From an uncultured Lachnospiraceae bacterium (GTDB lineage: Bacteria; Bacillota; Clostridia; Lachnospirales; Lachnospiraceae): a stretch of 34,781 bases of DNA. The position numbers were made by a program, and so were the translations under genes. The notes under the pieces are model-generated. The model saw only the letters and a list, made by a program, of their open reading frames with translations, made no database searches and was not told the DNA's origin. Every line of letters begins with the position of its first letter. Position 1 is the stretch's first letter. The stretch lies in the NCBI GenBank assembly GCA_910586755.1, contig CAJUJM010000016.1:1-34781 (forward strand). The letters are read 5' to 3'. Shown one piece after another: positions 1 through 7,967 of this stretch.

Positions 1-15
1 GTATTTATAATTCAT

Positions 16-46
16 AGGCAGGACATCTCGGTGTTCTGCCTGTTTT
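16..46 (+). terminator. Rho-independent terminator of a gene upstream of the window
   Basis: A 10-bp stem (AGGCAGGACA pairing with TGTTCTGCCT, one G-T pair) with a 6-nt loop is followed by GTTTTT. It ends transcription from a plus-strand gene left of the window, so the regulator at 76 starts its own unit. Confidence 0.75.
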
Positions 47-75
47 TGAATCATGTAAAATATCAGGGGGGCAAC

Positions 76-1812
76 ATGGAAAGTATTTTGAGAAAGATCC
101 AAAAAACTGTTCAAAAATATGCAGATATCATGGCAGAGGTTTCCGGAATTGATGTGGAAGTGGCGGACTCGTTTTTCTACCGGGTGGCAGGGACAGGCCT
201 CTACGCAGATCAGATCAATCAGGATATGGCTGGTCAGAGCCATGTGTACCGGTATGTGATGCAGACCGGTCAGACCCGGGTTATTACAGAGCCGGGGAAG
301 GACTCTCTGTGCATGAATTGCAGCCAGCGGGAGAATTGTAAAGAAACCATTGAGATTTCCAAGCCCATTCGTATGGGAAGTGAGATGATCGGCGTTATTG
401 GGCTTGTGGGCAGCACCTCCCATCAGCGGGAAAATGCTTTAAAGGGCATGGGAACCTATCTGGGACTGTTGGATCAGATAGCGGAATTTATTGCCGCCAA
501 AGCCGGAGAGCAGCAGGAAACCGAGCTTCGCACTTCGATTATCAGCGCTCTGGATCACACGATTAACCACATGGAGCAGGGAGTCCTGGTATTGGGAAAA
601 GACGGCACGGTTACCACGGCCAATAACAGCGCCAGAAAACAGTTAAAGATTGATATTCTGGAGGGAATTCCGGTGACCATTACTTCTACCGGAGACCGAA
701 TTAACGGCGGCCGGGAGTATAAACTGGAAGCAGATGGCAAGAAATACACGATTTTCGGAAGAACCTCTGACCTGAAAGAACCCACCGAGCATTTTGCCAG
801 GATTCTGATATTCAGCAACAGCCATGAATGGACGAAAAAGATGTACGATATGACCCGAACCAATCAAAACGTGGAGATCAGCAGTATTATCGGAAGCTCT
901 GGCTATACCCGGAAACTGAAGGAAGAAATCGTAAAAATTGCCGGGAGCACTTCTACGGTGCTGATTACAGGAGAGAGCGGAACCGGTAAGGAAGTGGCGG
1001 CTTCCGCTATCTGGAAAATGAGCGACCGAAAGAAGAAAAAGTTTGTGGCCATCAACTGTGGAGCTATCCCGGAGGCGCTTTTGGAGGCGGAGCTGTTTGG
1101 ATATGTAAAAGGCGCATTTACCGGAGCGGATCCGGGGGGCCGTATCGGTAAATTTGAGTTGGCGGATCAGGGAGTCCTGTTTTTGGACGAGATCGGGGAT
1201 ATGCCCCTGTATCTTCAGGTAAAGCTTTTGCGGGTGCTCCAGGAACGGAAGATTGTGCGGATTGGCTCCAATCAGCTCATCCCCATTGATGTGAGGATTA
1301 TCGCCGCCACTAACCGGGATTTAAAGGAAATGATAGAGGCCAAAAAGTTCCGGGAGGATTTGTATTACCGGTTAAACGTTATTCCGCTGAAAATAGAGCC
1401 CCTCCGCAGGAGGCCGGATGATATCGAAGACCTGGCCTATTTTTTTGCCAGACGGTATGCGGGAAAGTTTGGAAAAGAATTCCACGCTATTACCGGAGAA
1501 GCCATGATGGCCCTGCGGACCCATCCATGGTACGGAAATGTGAGAGAGCTGGAAAATACCATGGAATTTATGGTTAACATGATGGAGGAGGGAGTTCTGG
1601 ACCTGGGGACTCTTCCAGTGGATTTTGGAGAAAAGAAATCCGGGGAAAAGCAGGAGGAAGAATATATGACCTTAAAAGAGATGGAAACTCAGGCTATCCG
1701 CCGGGCCCTGGAACGATTTGGAACGACTACAGAAGGAAAAAAGGAAGCAGCCAAAAGCCTGGGGATAGGCCTTGCAACCTTGTATCGGAAAATGGAAAGT
1801 TTCTCAAAATGA
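76..1812 (+). CDS. Sigma-54-dependent enhancer-binding transcriptional activator
   Basis: A 578-residue bacterial enhancer-binding protein. The N-terminal sensory region has a cysteine cluster CMNCSQRENC (C79, C82, C88) and is followed by a PAS-like stretch (about residues 155-250). The AAA+ domain carries Walker A GESGTGKE (about 298) and the sigma-54 contact loop GAFTGA (about 346). The C-terminus is a Fis-like helix-turn-helix (about 540-575). The ATG at 76 is chosen over an in-frame start at 31 because GGGGGG lies just upstream of it and residues before it do not resemble the family. The gene precedes, on the same strand, a perfect -24/-12 promoter and dyad sites, so it very probably activates ygeX-ygeY and the genes after them. 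The signal is unknown; the cysteines could bind a metal or cluster, or sense redox (inference). Confidence 0.9.
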   Translation: MESILRKIQKTVQKYADIMAEVSGIDVEVADSFFYRVAGTGLYADQINQDMAGQSHVYRYVMQTGQTRVITEPGKDSLCMNCSQRENCKETIEISKPIRMGSEMIGVIGLVGSTSHQRENALKGMGTYLGLLDQIAEFIAAKAGEQQETELRTSIISALDHTINHMEQGVLVLGKDGTVTTANNSARKQLKIDILEGIPVTITSTGDRINGGREYKLEADGKKYTIFGRTSDLKEPTEHFARILIFSNSHEWTKKMYDMTRTNQNVEISSIIGSSGYTRKLKEEIVKIAGSTSTVLITGESGTGKEVAASAIWKMSDRKKKKFVAINCGAIPEALLEAELFGYVKGAFTGADPGGRIGKFELADQGVLFLDEIGDMPLYLQVKLLRVLQERKIVRIGSNQLIPIDVRIIAATNRDLKEMIEAKKFREDLYYRLNVIPLKIEPLRRRPDDIEDLAYFFARRYAGKFGKEFHAITGEAMMALRTHPWYGNVRELENTMEFMVNMMEEGVLDLGTLPVDFGEKKSGEKQEEEYMTLKEMETQAIRRALERFGTTTEGKKEAAKSLGIGLATLYRKMESFSK

Positions 1813-1815
1813 GAA
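1801..1815 (+). promoter_or_regulatory. Putative activator site 1 overlapping the regulator's stop codon
   Basis: The 15-bp sequence TTCTCAAAATGAGAA differs by one base from a perfect dyad TTCTCAA-N-TTGAGAA. It spans the stop codon and lies about 230 bp upstream of the sigma-54 promoter, a normal enhancer distance. Confidence 0.6.
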
Positions 1816-1869
1816 TTGATTTCTGAAAAAAATACCTGAAATGAGAAAATGCCTTGATAAATCCGGGAT

Positions 1870-1902
1870 TTCTCAATTTGGGAATTATTCTCAAATTGAG
1901 AA
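1870..1902 (+). promoter_or_regulatory. Putative activator sites 2 and 3 (upstream activating sequences)
   Basis: Two dyads lie with centres 18 bp apart. TTCTCAATTTGGGAA (1870-1884) has one mismatch to symmetry and TTCTCAAATTGAGAA (1888-1902) is a perfect palindrome. A further half-site ATGAGAA lies near 1839. They sit about 140-175 bp upstream of the -24/-12 promoter, which suits binding by the Fis-like domain of the upstream activator (inference). Confidence 0.7.
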
Positions 1903-1968
1903 GTACAATAAGCTCACAAGTAAGTCCTGTAAAACGAAAATAAAACAAAATACCCTTAGAAATTGAAA

Positions 1969-2005
1969 AAGAGAGCTGGAACCAGGCGTCCGGCTCTCTT
2001 TTTTT
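1969..2005 (+). terminator. Rho-independent terminator of the regulator gene
   Basis: The arm AAGAGAGCTGGA (1969-1980) pairs with TCCGGCTCTCTT (1989-2000), with one G-T pair, and is followed by a run of T. It separates the regulator transcript from the sigma-54 promoter just downstream. Confidence 0.8.
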
Positions 2006-2042
2006 GACAAAAAGAAGTAAAATTTTATCAAATTTCAAGAAT

Positions 2043-2058
2043 TGGCACATCTATTGCT
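2043..2058 (+). promoter_or_regulatory. Sigma-54 (-24/-12) promoter for the ygeXY operon
   Basis: TGGCAC-N5-TTGCT matches the RpoN consensus exactly. The GG at 2044-2045 and GC at 2056-2057 are separated by 10 bp. Transcription should start near 2069, about 25 nt before the GTG of the ammonia-lyase gene. No sigma-A-like -10 is evident nearby. Confidence 0.9.
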
Positions 2059-2094
2059 TTAAAAGTTAGTAGAAAATGATAGGAGGTAGAAAAC

Positions 2095-3300
2095 GTGAAA
2101 GAAGAATTTAAACTGATTCACCGGGAGCGGAAAACCGGACCGAAGTACGGCCTGGAATTTTTAAATAAAGAAACCGTAGGTAAGGTATGCGGTTTCCATC
2201 AGAGCTTTCCGGTTTATGAAAAGACTCCATTAGCAAATTTAGACGGATTGGCAAAAGAGCTGGGAATCGGAGGGCTCCGGGTTAAAGATGAGTCTTACCG
2301 CTTCGGGCTCAATGCATTTAAGGTATTGGGCGGCAGTTTTGCAATCGGCAATTACCTGGCACAGAAACTGGGAATGGATATTTCCCAGCTGCCCTATGAC
2401 AAAATGGTATCGGATGAGGTTCGGGAAACATTAGGAGAGATTACCTTTGTCACTGCCACTGACGGCAACCACGGGAGAGGCGTTGCCTGGACAGCAAATC
2501 AATTAAAGCAGAAGGCAGTCGTTTACATGCCAAAGGGAAGCGCTCTGGAGCGTCTTAACAATATTAAGGCGGAAGGCGCAGATGCTTCTATTACAGATAT
2601 GAACTACGACGAAGCTGTAAGACTGGCAAACAGCCAGGCTGAGAAAAACGGATGGGTAATGGTTCAGGACACTGCCTGGGATGGTTATGAGGATATCCCT
2701 ACCTGGATTATGCAGGGTTACGCAACCATGGGCTATGAGACCTTAGAACAGCTGGAAGAAAAGCCGACTCACATTTTCCTACAGGCTGGGGTTGGCTCTC
2801 TGGCAGGGGCGATAACTGGTTTGTTCTCCAGCGTTTACGGGGAAGACCGCCCTGTTATTACTATCGTAGAGCCCAACAAGGCAGACTGCCTGTTCCGGAC
2901 TGCTGAAGCAGACGACGGCCGGCTGCACTTCGTAACCGGCGACATGAACACGATTATGGCCGGTCTGGCATGCGGCGAACCCTGCAGCATTGGATGGAAG
3001 GTATTAAATGACTACGCAGACAACTTTATCTCCTGCCCGGATTACGCAGCGGCAAAGGGAATGAGAATGCTGGGCAATCCGCCTAAGGGAGATGACAGGG
3101 TGATTTCCGGTGAGAGCGGAGCGGCAACAGTGGGATGTATTGCAGAGATTTTAACCAATCCGGCATTGGATGATTTAAAGAAAGCTTTAAAGCTGGATGA
3201 GAATTCTAAAGTTCTCTGCTTCAGCACAGAAGGCGACACAGACAAGGAAAACTATAAAGCAATCGTATGGGATGGCAAAGATGCCAGCTATAACAAATAG
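2095..3300 (+). CDS. ygeX: 2,3-diaminopropionate ammonia-lyase (YgeX family, PLP fold type II)
   Basis: A 401-residue PLP enzyme of the serine/threonine dehydratase fold that converts D- or L-2,3-diaminopropionate to pyruvate and two ammonia. The PLP lysine is K76 in FGLNAFKVLGGSFA. The loop TATDGNHGRG (120-129) supplies the aspartate that lets this family use D-substrates, and SGESGAA is the later cofactor-binding turn. The start is a GTG with AGGAGG at 2081-2086. Length and motifs match YgeX throughout. It is the first gene after the sigma-54 promoter and lies 12 nt before ygeY. In enterobacteria and clostridia ygeX and ygeY belong to the anaerobic purine (uric acid) catabolic locus; the other genes of that locus are not in this window. 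Confidence 0.92.
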   Translation: MKEEFKLIHRERKTGPKYGLEFLNKETVGKVCGFHQSFPVYEKTPLANLDGLAKELGIGGLRVKDESYRFGLNAFKVLGGSFAIGNYLAQKLGMDISQLPYDKMVSDEVRETLGEITFVTATDGNHGRGVAWTANQLKQKAVVYMPKGSALERLNNIKAEGADASITDMNYDEAVRLANSQAEKNGWVMVQDTAWDGYEDIPTWIMQGYATMGYETLEQLEEKPTHIFLQAGVGSLAGAITGLFSSVYGEDRPVITIVEPNKADCLFRTAEADDGRLHFVTGDMNTIMAGLACGEPCSIGWKVLNDYADNFISCPDYAAAKGMRMLGNPPKGDDRVISGESGAATVGCIAEILTNPALDDLKKALKLDENSKVLCFSTEGDTDKENYKAIVWDGKDASYNK

Positions 3301-3312
3301 GAGGGGAAAGAA

Positions 3313-4497
3313 ATGTTAGAAAACAAGAGACAGGAAGAAGTTATTGCATTGTGCCAGAAGCTGATTCAGGCAAAGAGCTATTCCGGCGGCGAGGATAAGG
3401 TGTCCGCTGCCGTCAAGGAGGCTATGACCGAGAAGGGCTTCGATGAAGTTAACATTGACAAATACGGCAACATTATCGGCTGCCTCAAAGGAAAACGCCC
3501 GGGCAAAAAGATTTTGTTTGACGGACATATTGACACGGTTCCGGTAACCGATGAGACGGTTTGGGAGTATCCTCCCTTTGGCGCTGAGATTCACGACGGC
3601 AAGATTTACGGGAGAGGAACCAGCGACATGAAGGGGTCTGTAGCTGCGTTCATCTGTGCGGCAGCTAACTATGCAGAAGACACAGGAAGGGACTTCCCCG
3701 GAGAGATCTACGTAGCTGGCGTGGTACATGAGGAGTGCTTTGAGGGCGTTGCAGCAAGAGAGATCAGCAGCTTTGTAAAGCCGGATTACGTTGTAATCGG
3801 CGAGGCATCCCAGTTAAACTTAAAAATTGGCCAGAGAGGCCGGGCCGAGATCGTGGTTGAGACCTTTGGTAAGCCCTGCCACTCTGCTAACCCGGAAAAG
3901 GGTATTAACTCTGTTTATAAGATGGCAAAGGTGATTGAGGCCATCCGCACCTTAGAGCCCACCCATCATCCTGTGCTTGGGGACGGCATCTTAGAGCTGA
4001 CAGACATTAAGTCTTCTCCATACCCGGGCGCTTCTGTAGTTCCGGAGTACTGCCGCGCCACCTATGACAGACGGCTGCTGGTAGGAGAAACCAAGGAAAG
4101 CGTTTTAGCTCCCATTGAGGAGCTGCTTGATAAGCTGATGGCAGAGGATCCGGAGTTAAAGGTAAAGGCTTCCTATGCAGTGGGAAAAGAAATGTGCTAT
4201 ACCGGCAATCAGATTGAGGGCGAGCGTTTCTTCCCGGGATGGCTCTACGACGAGGATGCGGATTTTGTACAGGCAGTATATGGCCAGCTAAAGGATATGG
4301 GATTTGATCCCTCCATCACTCAGTACAATTTCTGCACCAACGGAAGCCATTACGCAGGCGAGGCAGGAATCAAGACCATTGGCCTTGGCCCGTCCAGAGA
4401 AAACTTGGCCCACACCGTAAACGAGCACATTGAGATTGACCAGCTCTGTAAAGTAACCGAGTGCTACTACGGAACCATGAAAGCATTGCTGAAATAA
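3313..4497 (+). CDS. ygeY: YgeY-family M20 metallohydrolase
   Basis: A 394-residue M20/M28-type zinc hydrolase. Metal ligands are visible: H72 and D74 in FDGHIDTVPV, D105 in GRGTSDMKG, the general-base pair E140-E141 in VVHEEC, and E164 in VVIGEAS. The C-terminal GSHYAGEAGIKTIGLGPS carries the last histidine region. A dimerisation lid domain lies between. YgeY proteins are annotated as putative selenium-metabolism or purine-locus hydrolases and are thought to cleave an amide or ureido bond; the exact substrate here is unknown. AGGAGG overlaps the upstream stop codon, so it is translationally linked to ygeX. The likely role is to release diaminopropionate or a related amino acid for YgeX (inference). 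Confidence 0.88.
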   Translation: MLENKRQEEVIALCQKLIQAKSYSGGEDKVSAAVKEAMTEKGFDEVNIDKYGNIIGCLKGKRPGKKILFDGHIDTVPVTDETVWEYPPFGAEIHDGKIYGRGTSDMKGSVAAFICAAANYAEDTGRDFPGEIYVAGVVHEECFEGVAAREISSFVKPDYVVIGEASQLNLKIGQRGRAEIVVETFGKPCHSANPEKGINSVYKMAKVIEAIRTLEPTHHPVLGDGILELTDIKSSPYPGASVVPEYCRATYDRRLLVGETKESVLAPIEELLDKLMAEDPELKVKASYAVGKEMCYTGNQIEGERFFPGWLYDEDADFVQAVYGQLKDMGFDPSITQYNFCTNGSHYAGEAGIKTIGLGPSRENLAHTVNEHIEIDQLCKVTECYYGTMKALLK

Positions 4498-4564
4498 GCG
4501 GCCGTGGCACATATGAAAAAAGGGGCTCTTCAGGGTTCCATAAAAAAGAATCGGGGGAATAAAA

Positions 4565-6046
4565 ATGAGCAGTAAACAAGTTACCGCATTGGCGATTATC
4601 TTTATCTACATGATTGCTACTATTATTTTAGGCTTAGTAGTATCTAAAAACAAAAAGAAAAAAGCAGAAAAACAGAGCAACGACGACTTCCTGATGGCAA
4701 GTAAGTCCCTGGGCCCGGTAGTGCTGGCAGGCACCTTGTTTGCGGCAAATACCGGCGGCGCAAGTACCACAGGTATTGCGACTAACGTTTATACTTACGG
4801 CTTATCCGCCTGCTGGTACGTAATTGCGGCAGGTATCGGATTCGTATTGGTTTCCTTTATTGCGCCTTATTTCCGCAAGGCCCAGGCCAGCACGGTTCCG
4901 CAGATTATTGAGAAGCGTTATGGCAAGGCATCTCACATTTTTACCGCATTTACCTCCATTGCCGCATTGTTTATGGCAACCGGAGCGCAGATTATCGCAA
5001 CAGCATCCATCATTAATGTAGTAACCGGCCTGGAGTTTGCGATTGCTGCATCTGTTATCACGGTAGTCGTAATTATCTACACCATGGTAGGCGGCTTCCA
5101 GTCTGTAGCGGCAGCCAATTTGATGCACGTGTTCTTTATCACGATTGGCATGACCATCGCCATGTTTGTAATGGTAAACAGCGGGGCAGTAGGCGGCTTT
5201 TCAAACCTGTTTGCACAGGCAGAGACCATTGCTGACGCAAACGGCAGCAACTTAAATTTACTCAGCATGACCAAGGTTGGCGCAACCACCATTATCGGCT
5301 ACATTGCAATGTATTTTATGACCTTCCCTACCGGGCAGGAAATCGTTCAGACCTTCTGCTCCGCAAAGGATGGAAAATCCGCAAAATTAGGTTCCTTAAT
5401 CGCAGGTATCTTATCCGCAGCGTATGCAATTGTTCCTGCAATTATCGGTTTAATGGCTTACACCTGTATTGACGGTTACGCGGCAAACGGTGCACAGAAG
5501 AATGCGCTGGCAGACGCAACCATGCAGTTTGCTCCCGCAATTATTGCAGGTATTGTATTGGCATCTGTAGTAGCGGCAACCATGAGCAGCGCTTCCGGCA
5601 ACATGATCGGTACTGCAACCATGTTTACCAACGACGTATTCCGTCCCTACATCAACAAGGGCAAACAGGATGACCAGAAGGAAATCTGGATCTCCAGAGT
5701 TATTATGGTAATCGTAGGCGGCGTGGGCCTGACCATTGCATTAACTGCTTCCAACATTATCAGCGTTATGATGGGAGCATTCGCACTGAGAAGCGCCGGT
5801 CCTTTCGCAGCATTTATCTGCGGCCTGTTCTATAAGAACGTAACCAAGAGAGCTGGTTTTATCTCTATCGTAGTTGGTACGATTGTAGCGGCAGTCTGGA
5901 TTTATGGTTTCAATACTCCATGGGGCTTAAGTGCAATGGTTCCCGGCGGTATCGTGGCATTTATCGTAATCTTTGCGGTATCCGCAATTGACCGGGCGGC
6001 CGGCGTTCCCGCAGCTCCGCCTATCGAGTTTGATAACGAGGCTTAA
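4565..6046 (+). CDS. Sodium:solute symporter (SSS family)
   Basis: A 493-residue integral membrane protein with about 13 hydrophobic segments, the usual size for SSS carriers. A short cytoplasmic KKKKAEK stretch follows the first helix. The glycine-rich TGGASTTGIAT (about residues 58-68) resembles the substrate and sodium region of the family. It lies 67 nt after ygeY and is preceded by GGGGG at 4555-4559. Its position between the catabolic hydrolases suggests it imports the substrate of the operon, probably a small anionic or zwitterionic amino-acid derivative; specificity cannot be read from the sequence. Confidence 0.88.
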   Translation: MSSKQVTALAIIFIYMIATIILGLVVSKNKKKKAEKQSNDDFLMASKSLGPVVLAGTLFAANTGGASTTGIATNVYTYGLSACWYVIAAGIGFVLVSFIAPYFRKAQASTVPQIIEKRYGKASHIFTAFTSIAALFMATGAQIIATASIINVVTGLEFAIAASVITVVVIIYTMVGGFQSVAAANLMHVFFITIGMTIAMFVMVNSGAVGGFSNLFAQAETIADANGSNLNLLSMTKVGATTIIGYIAMYFMTFPTGQEIVQTFCSAKDGKSAKLGSLIAGILSAAYAIVPAIIGLMAYTCIDGYAANGAQKNALADATMQFAPAIIAGIVLASVVAATMSSASGNMIGTATMFTNDVFRPYINKGKQDDQKEIWISRVIMVIVGGVGLTIALTASNIISVMMGAFALRSAGPFAAFICGLFYKNVTKRAGFISIVVGTIVAAVWIYGFNTPWGLSAMVPGGIVAFIVIFAVSAIDRAAGVPAAPPIEFDNEA

Positions 6047-6139
6047 TTTGACAGCAAGGGGCGCCACAGGAAAGGCGGCGCCGGATTTTAAGAAGGAGAA
6101 TCAGGTTGCCCTTAAGGGGCGAGAAAGGGGTTATTTCAT

Positions 6140-7741
6140 ATGAAAAAATTAATCGTAAACGGAACTATCGTAGACGGCAGCGGCAGAGCCGGTTATCAGG
6201 CAAACGTCCTGATTGAAGATGATAGAATTGCAAAAATCGGAGATATTCAGCCGGAGGAAGGCGTAGAAGTTATCGACGCAAAGGGCCTTATCGTAGCTCC
6301 CGGGTTTATCGATACCCACAGTCACAGTGATTTACAGATTCTGGAGAACCCGGAGATCCAGCCTAAAGTACGCCAGGGCGTTACCACTGAGGTATTAGGC
6401 CAGGACGGTATCTCTATGGCTCCGCTTCCTGTCAAATACATCAGCCCCTGGAGAAAAAATCTGGCCGGTCTGGACGGGGACAGCGACAATATCAACTGGG
6501 AGTTTGAAACCACGGAAGGCTATTTAAAGATGATCGAGGACGCAAAGCCCGGATTAAACGAGTGCTATCTGGTTCCTCATGGAAATATCCGTATGGAAGC
6601 TATGGGCTTAGATAACCGCCTGCCGAATGACGAGGAATTAAAGGCAATGTGCGACATCACCCGCAGAGAGATGGAAGCCGGGGCCGTAGGCCTTTCCACC
6701 GGTTTGATTTATATGCCCTGCGCTTACTCCGAGTCCAAAGAAATCATTGAGATGTGCAAGGTTGTTGCAGAATATGACGGCATCTTTGTTATCCACCAGA
6801 GAAGTGAGGCAGACACCATCTTAGATTCCATGGAAGAGGTTATCAAAATTGGCCGGGAGTCGGGAGTTAAGATTCACTATTCTCATTTCAAGGTTTGCGG
6901 AAAGAAAAACTGGGATAAGATTGACAAGGTCATTGAACTGCTGGAGAAGGCAAAGGCAGAAGGCATCCGGGTATCCTTTGACCAGTATCCTTACGTTGCA
7001 GGCAGTACCATGCTGGGGGTTATCCTTCCGCCATGGGTACATGACGGCGGCACCGACAAGGTGGTAGAGCGTCTGGCAGATCCAAAGCTTCGCAAGAAAA
7101 TGGTTTATGATATTGAGCACGGCATACCCGGATGGGATAACTTCGTGGAGTTTGCCGGTTTAGACGGTATCTTCGTAACCAGCGTGAAGTCACAGAAGAA
7201 CCAGGATGCTATCGGGTTAAGCCTTACCCAGCTTGGCCAGTTGAGAGGCAAAGATGCTTATGAGGCAACCTTTGACCTGCTTTTGGAGGAAGAGAACGCA
7301 GTCGGTATGGTAGACTTCTACGGAACAGAAGAGCACGTCCAGCTGTTTATGAAACGCCCGGAGATGAATGCATGCACCGACGGCCTCTTAGGCGGAAAGC
7401 CCCACCCCAGAGTATACGGCGCATTTACCAGAATTCTCGGCAAGTATGTAAGAGAGGATAAAGCCCTGTCTCTGGAAGAAGCTATCTACAAGATGACTAA
7501 GAAGCCGGCTGAGACATTCCTCATTGAGGACAGAGGACAGATCAAAGAGGGATATTTTGCGGATATTACCATTTTTGATAAAGATACAGTAATTGACAAG
7601 GGAACCTTTGTAGATCCCATTCAGTATCCGGAAGGTATCAAATATGTTTTGATCAACGGCCAGACCGTAATTGCAGAGGGGGATCACACCGGAACAAGAA
7701 GCGGTAAGGTGCTTCGCATGAAAGATAAGGCAGTGAAATAA
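6140..7741 (+). CDS. N-acyl-D-amino-acid deacylase (D-aminoacylase) family amidohydrolase
   Basis: A 533-residue amidohydrolase-superfamily enzyme. Ligands seen are H60 and H62 (DTHSHSD), H219 (FVIHQR), H249 (YSHFKVCG) and D414 (ACTDGL), with HGNIR and GLSTGLIYMP as further family motifs. The metal-bridging cysteine of classical D-aminoacylases (GNCG) is replaced by D89 in GQDGIS. The family hydrolyses N-acyl-D-amino acids; related subgroups take other N-blocked amino acids. It ends the sigma-54 operon. The 93-nt gap before it holds a weak hairpin (GGCGCC repeated at 6060-6082) and AAAGGGG before the ATG. It probably unblocks an imported N-acyl or N-carbamoyl substrate (inference). Confidence 0.87.
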   Translation: MKKLIVNGTIVDGSGRAGYQANVLIEDDRIAKIGDIQPEEGVEVIDAKGLIVAPGFIDTHSHSDLQILENPEIQPKVRQGVTTEVLGQDGISMAPLPVKYISPWRKNLAGLDGDSDNINWEFETTEGYLKMIEDAKPGLNECYLVPHGNIRMEAMGLDNRLPNDEELKAMCDITRREMEAGAVGLSTGLIYMPCAYSESKEIIEMCKVVAEYDGIFVIHQRSEADTILDSMEEVIKIGRESGVKIHYSHFKVCGKKNWDKIDKVIELLEKAKAEGIRVSFDQYPYVAGSTMLGVILPPWVHDGGTDKVVERLADPKLRKKMVYDIEHGIPGWDNFVEFAGLDGIFVTSVKSQKNQDAIGLSLTQLGQLRGKDAYEATFDLLLEEENAVGMVDFYGTEEHVQLFMKRPEMNACTDGLLGGKPHPRVYGAFTRILGKYVREDKALSLEEAIYKMTKKPAETFLIEDRGQIKEGYFADITIFDKDTVIDKGTFVDPIQYPEGIKYVLINGQTVIAEGDHTGTRSGKVLRMKDKAVK

Positions 7742-7799
7742 ATAGAAAAAGGGATAAAAACTCTCCTGTGTAAAAACGGGGATGCTGAAAAATGAAATA

Positions 7800-7848
7800 A
7801 GACGGTTTTCTGTTAGCGGACTGTGCTGATAGAAAACCGTCTGTTTGT
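7800..7848 (+). terminator. Rho-independent terminator of the sigma-54 operon
   Basis: Perfect 12-bp arms AGACGGTTTTCT (7800-7811) and AGAAAACCGTCT (7831-7842) flank a 19-nt loop and are followed by GTTTGT. Confidence 0.8.
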
Positions 7849-7890
7849 ATGTGCAAAAGAGACAAATGTACGCCATACACAATATTCACC

Positions 7891-7919
7891 TTGCGCCTGG
7901 ACATAAAATGTGCTAGAAT
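7891..7919 (+). promoter_or_regulatory. Sigma-A promoter for thrC
   Basis: TTGCGC, 17 bp, then TAGAAT. It lies 48 nt upstream of the threonine synthase start and after the preceding operon's terminator. Confidence 0.6.
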
Positions 7920-7967
7920 TTCCACAAATCATTTTAAAACCACCATTTAAGAAAAGAGGACGCAACC

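Noticed and set aside
31..75. Upstream in-frame start of the sigma-54 activator
   Set aside because: It overlaps the terminator hairpin at 16-46 and has no ribosome site; the ATG at 76 has one.
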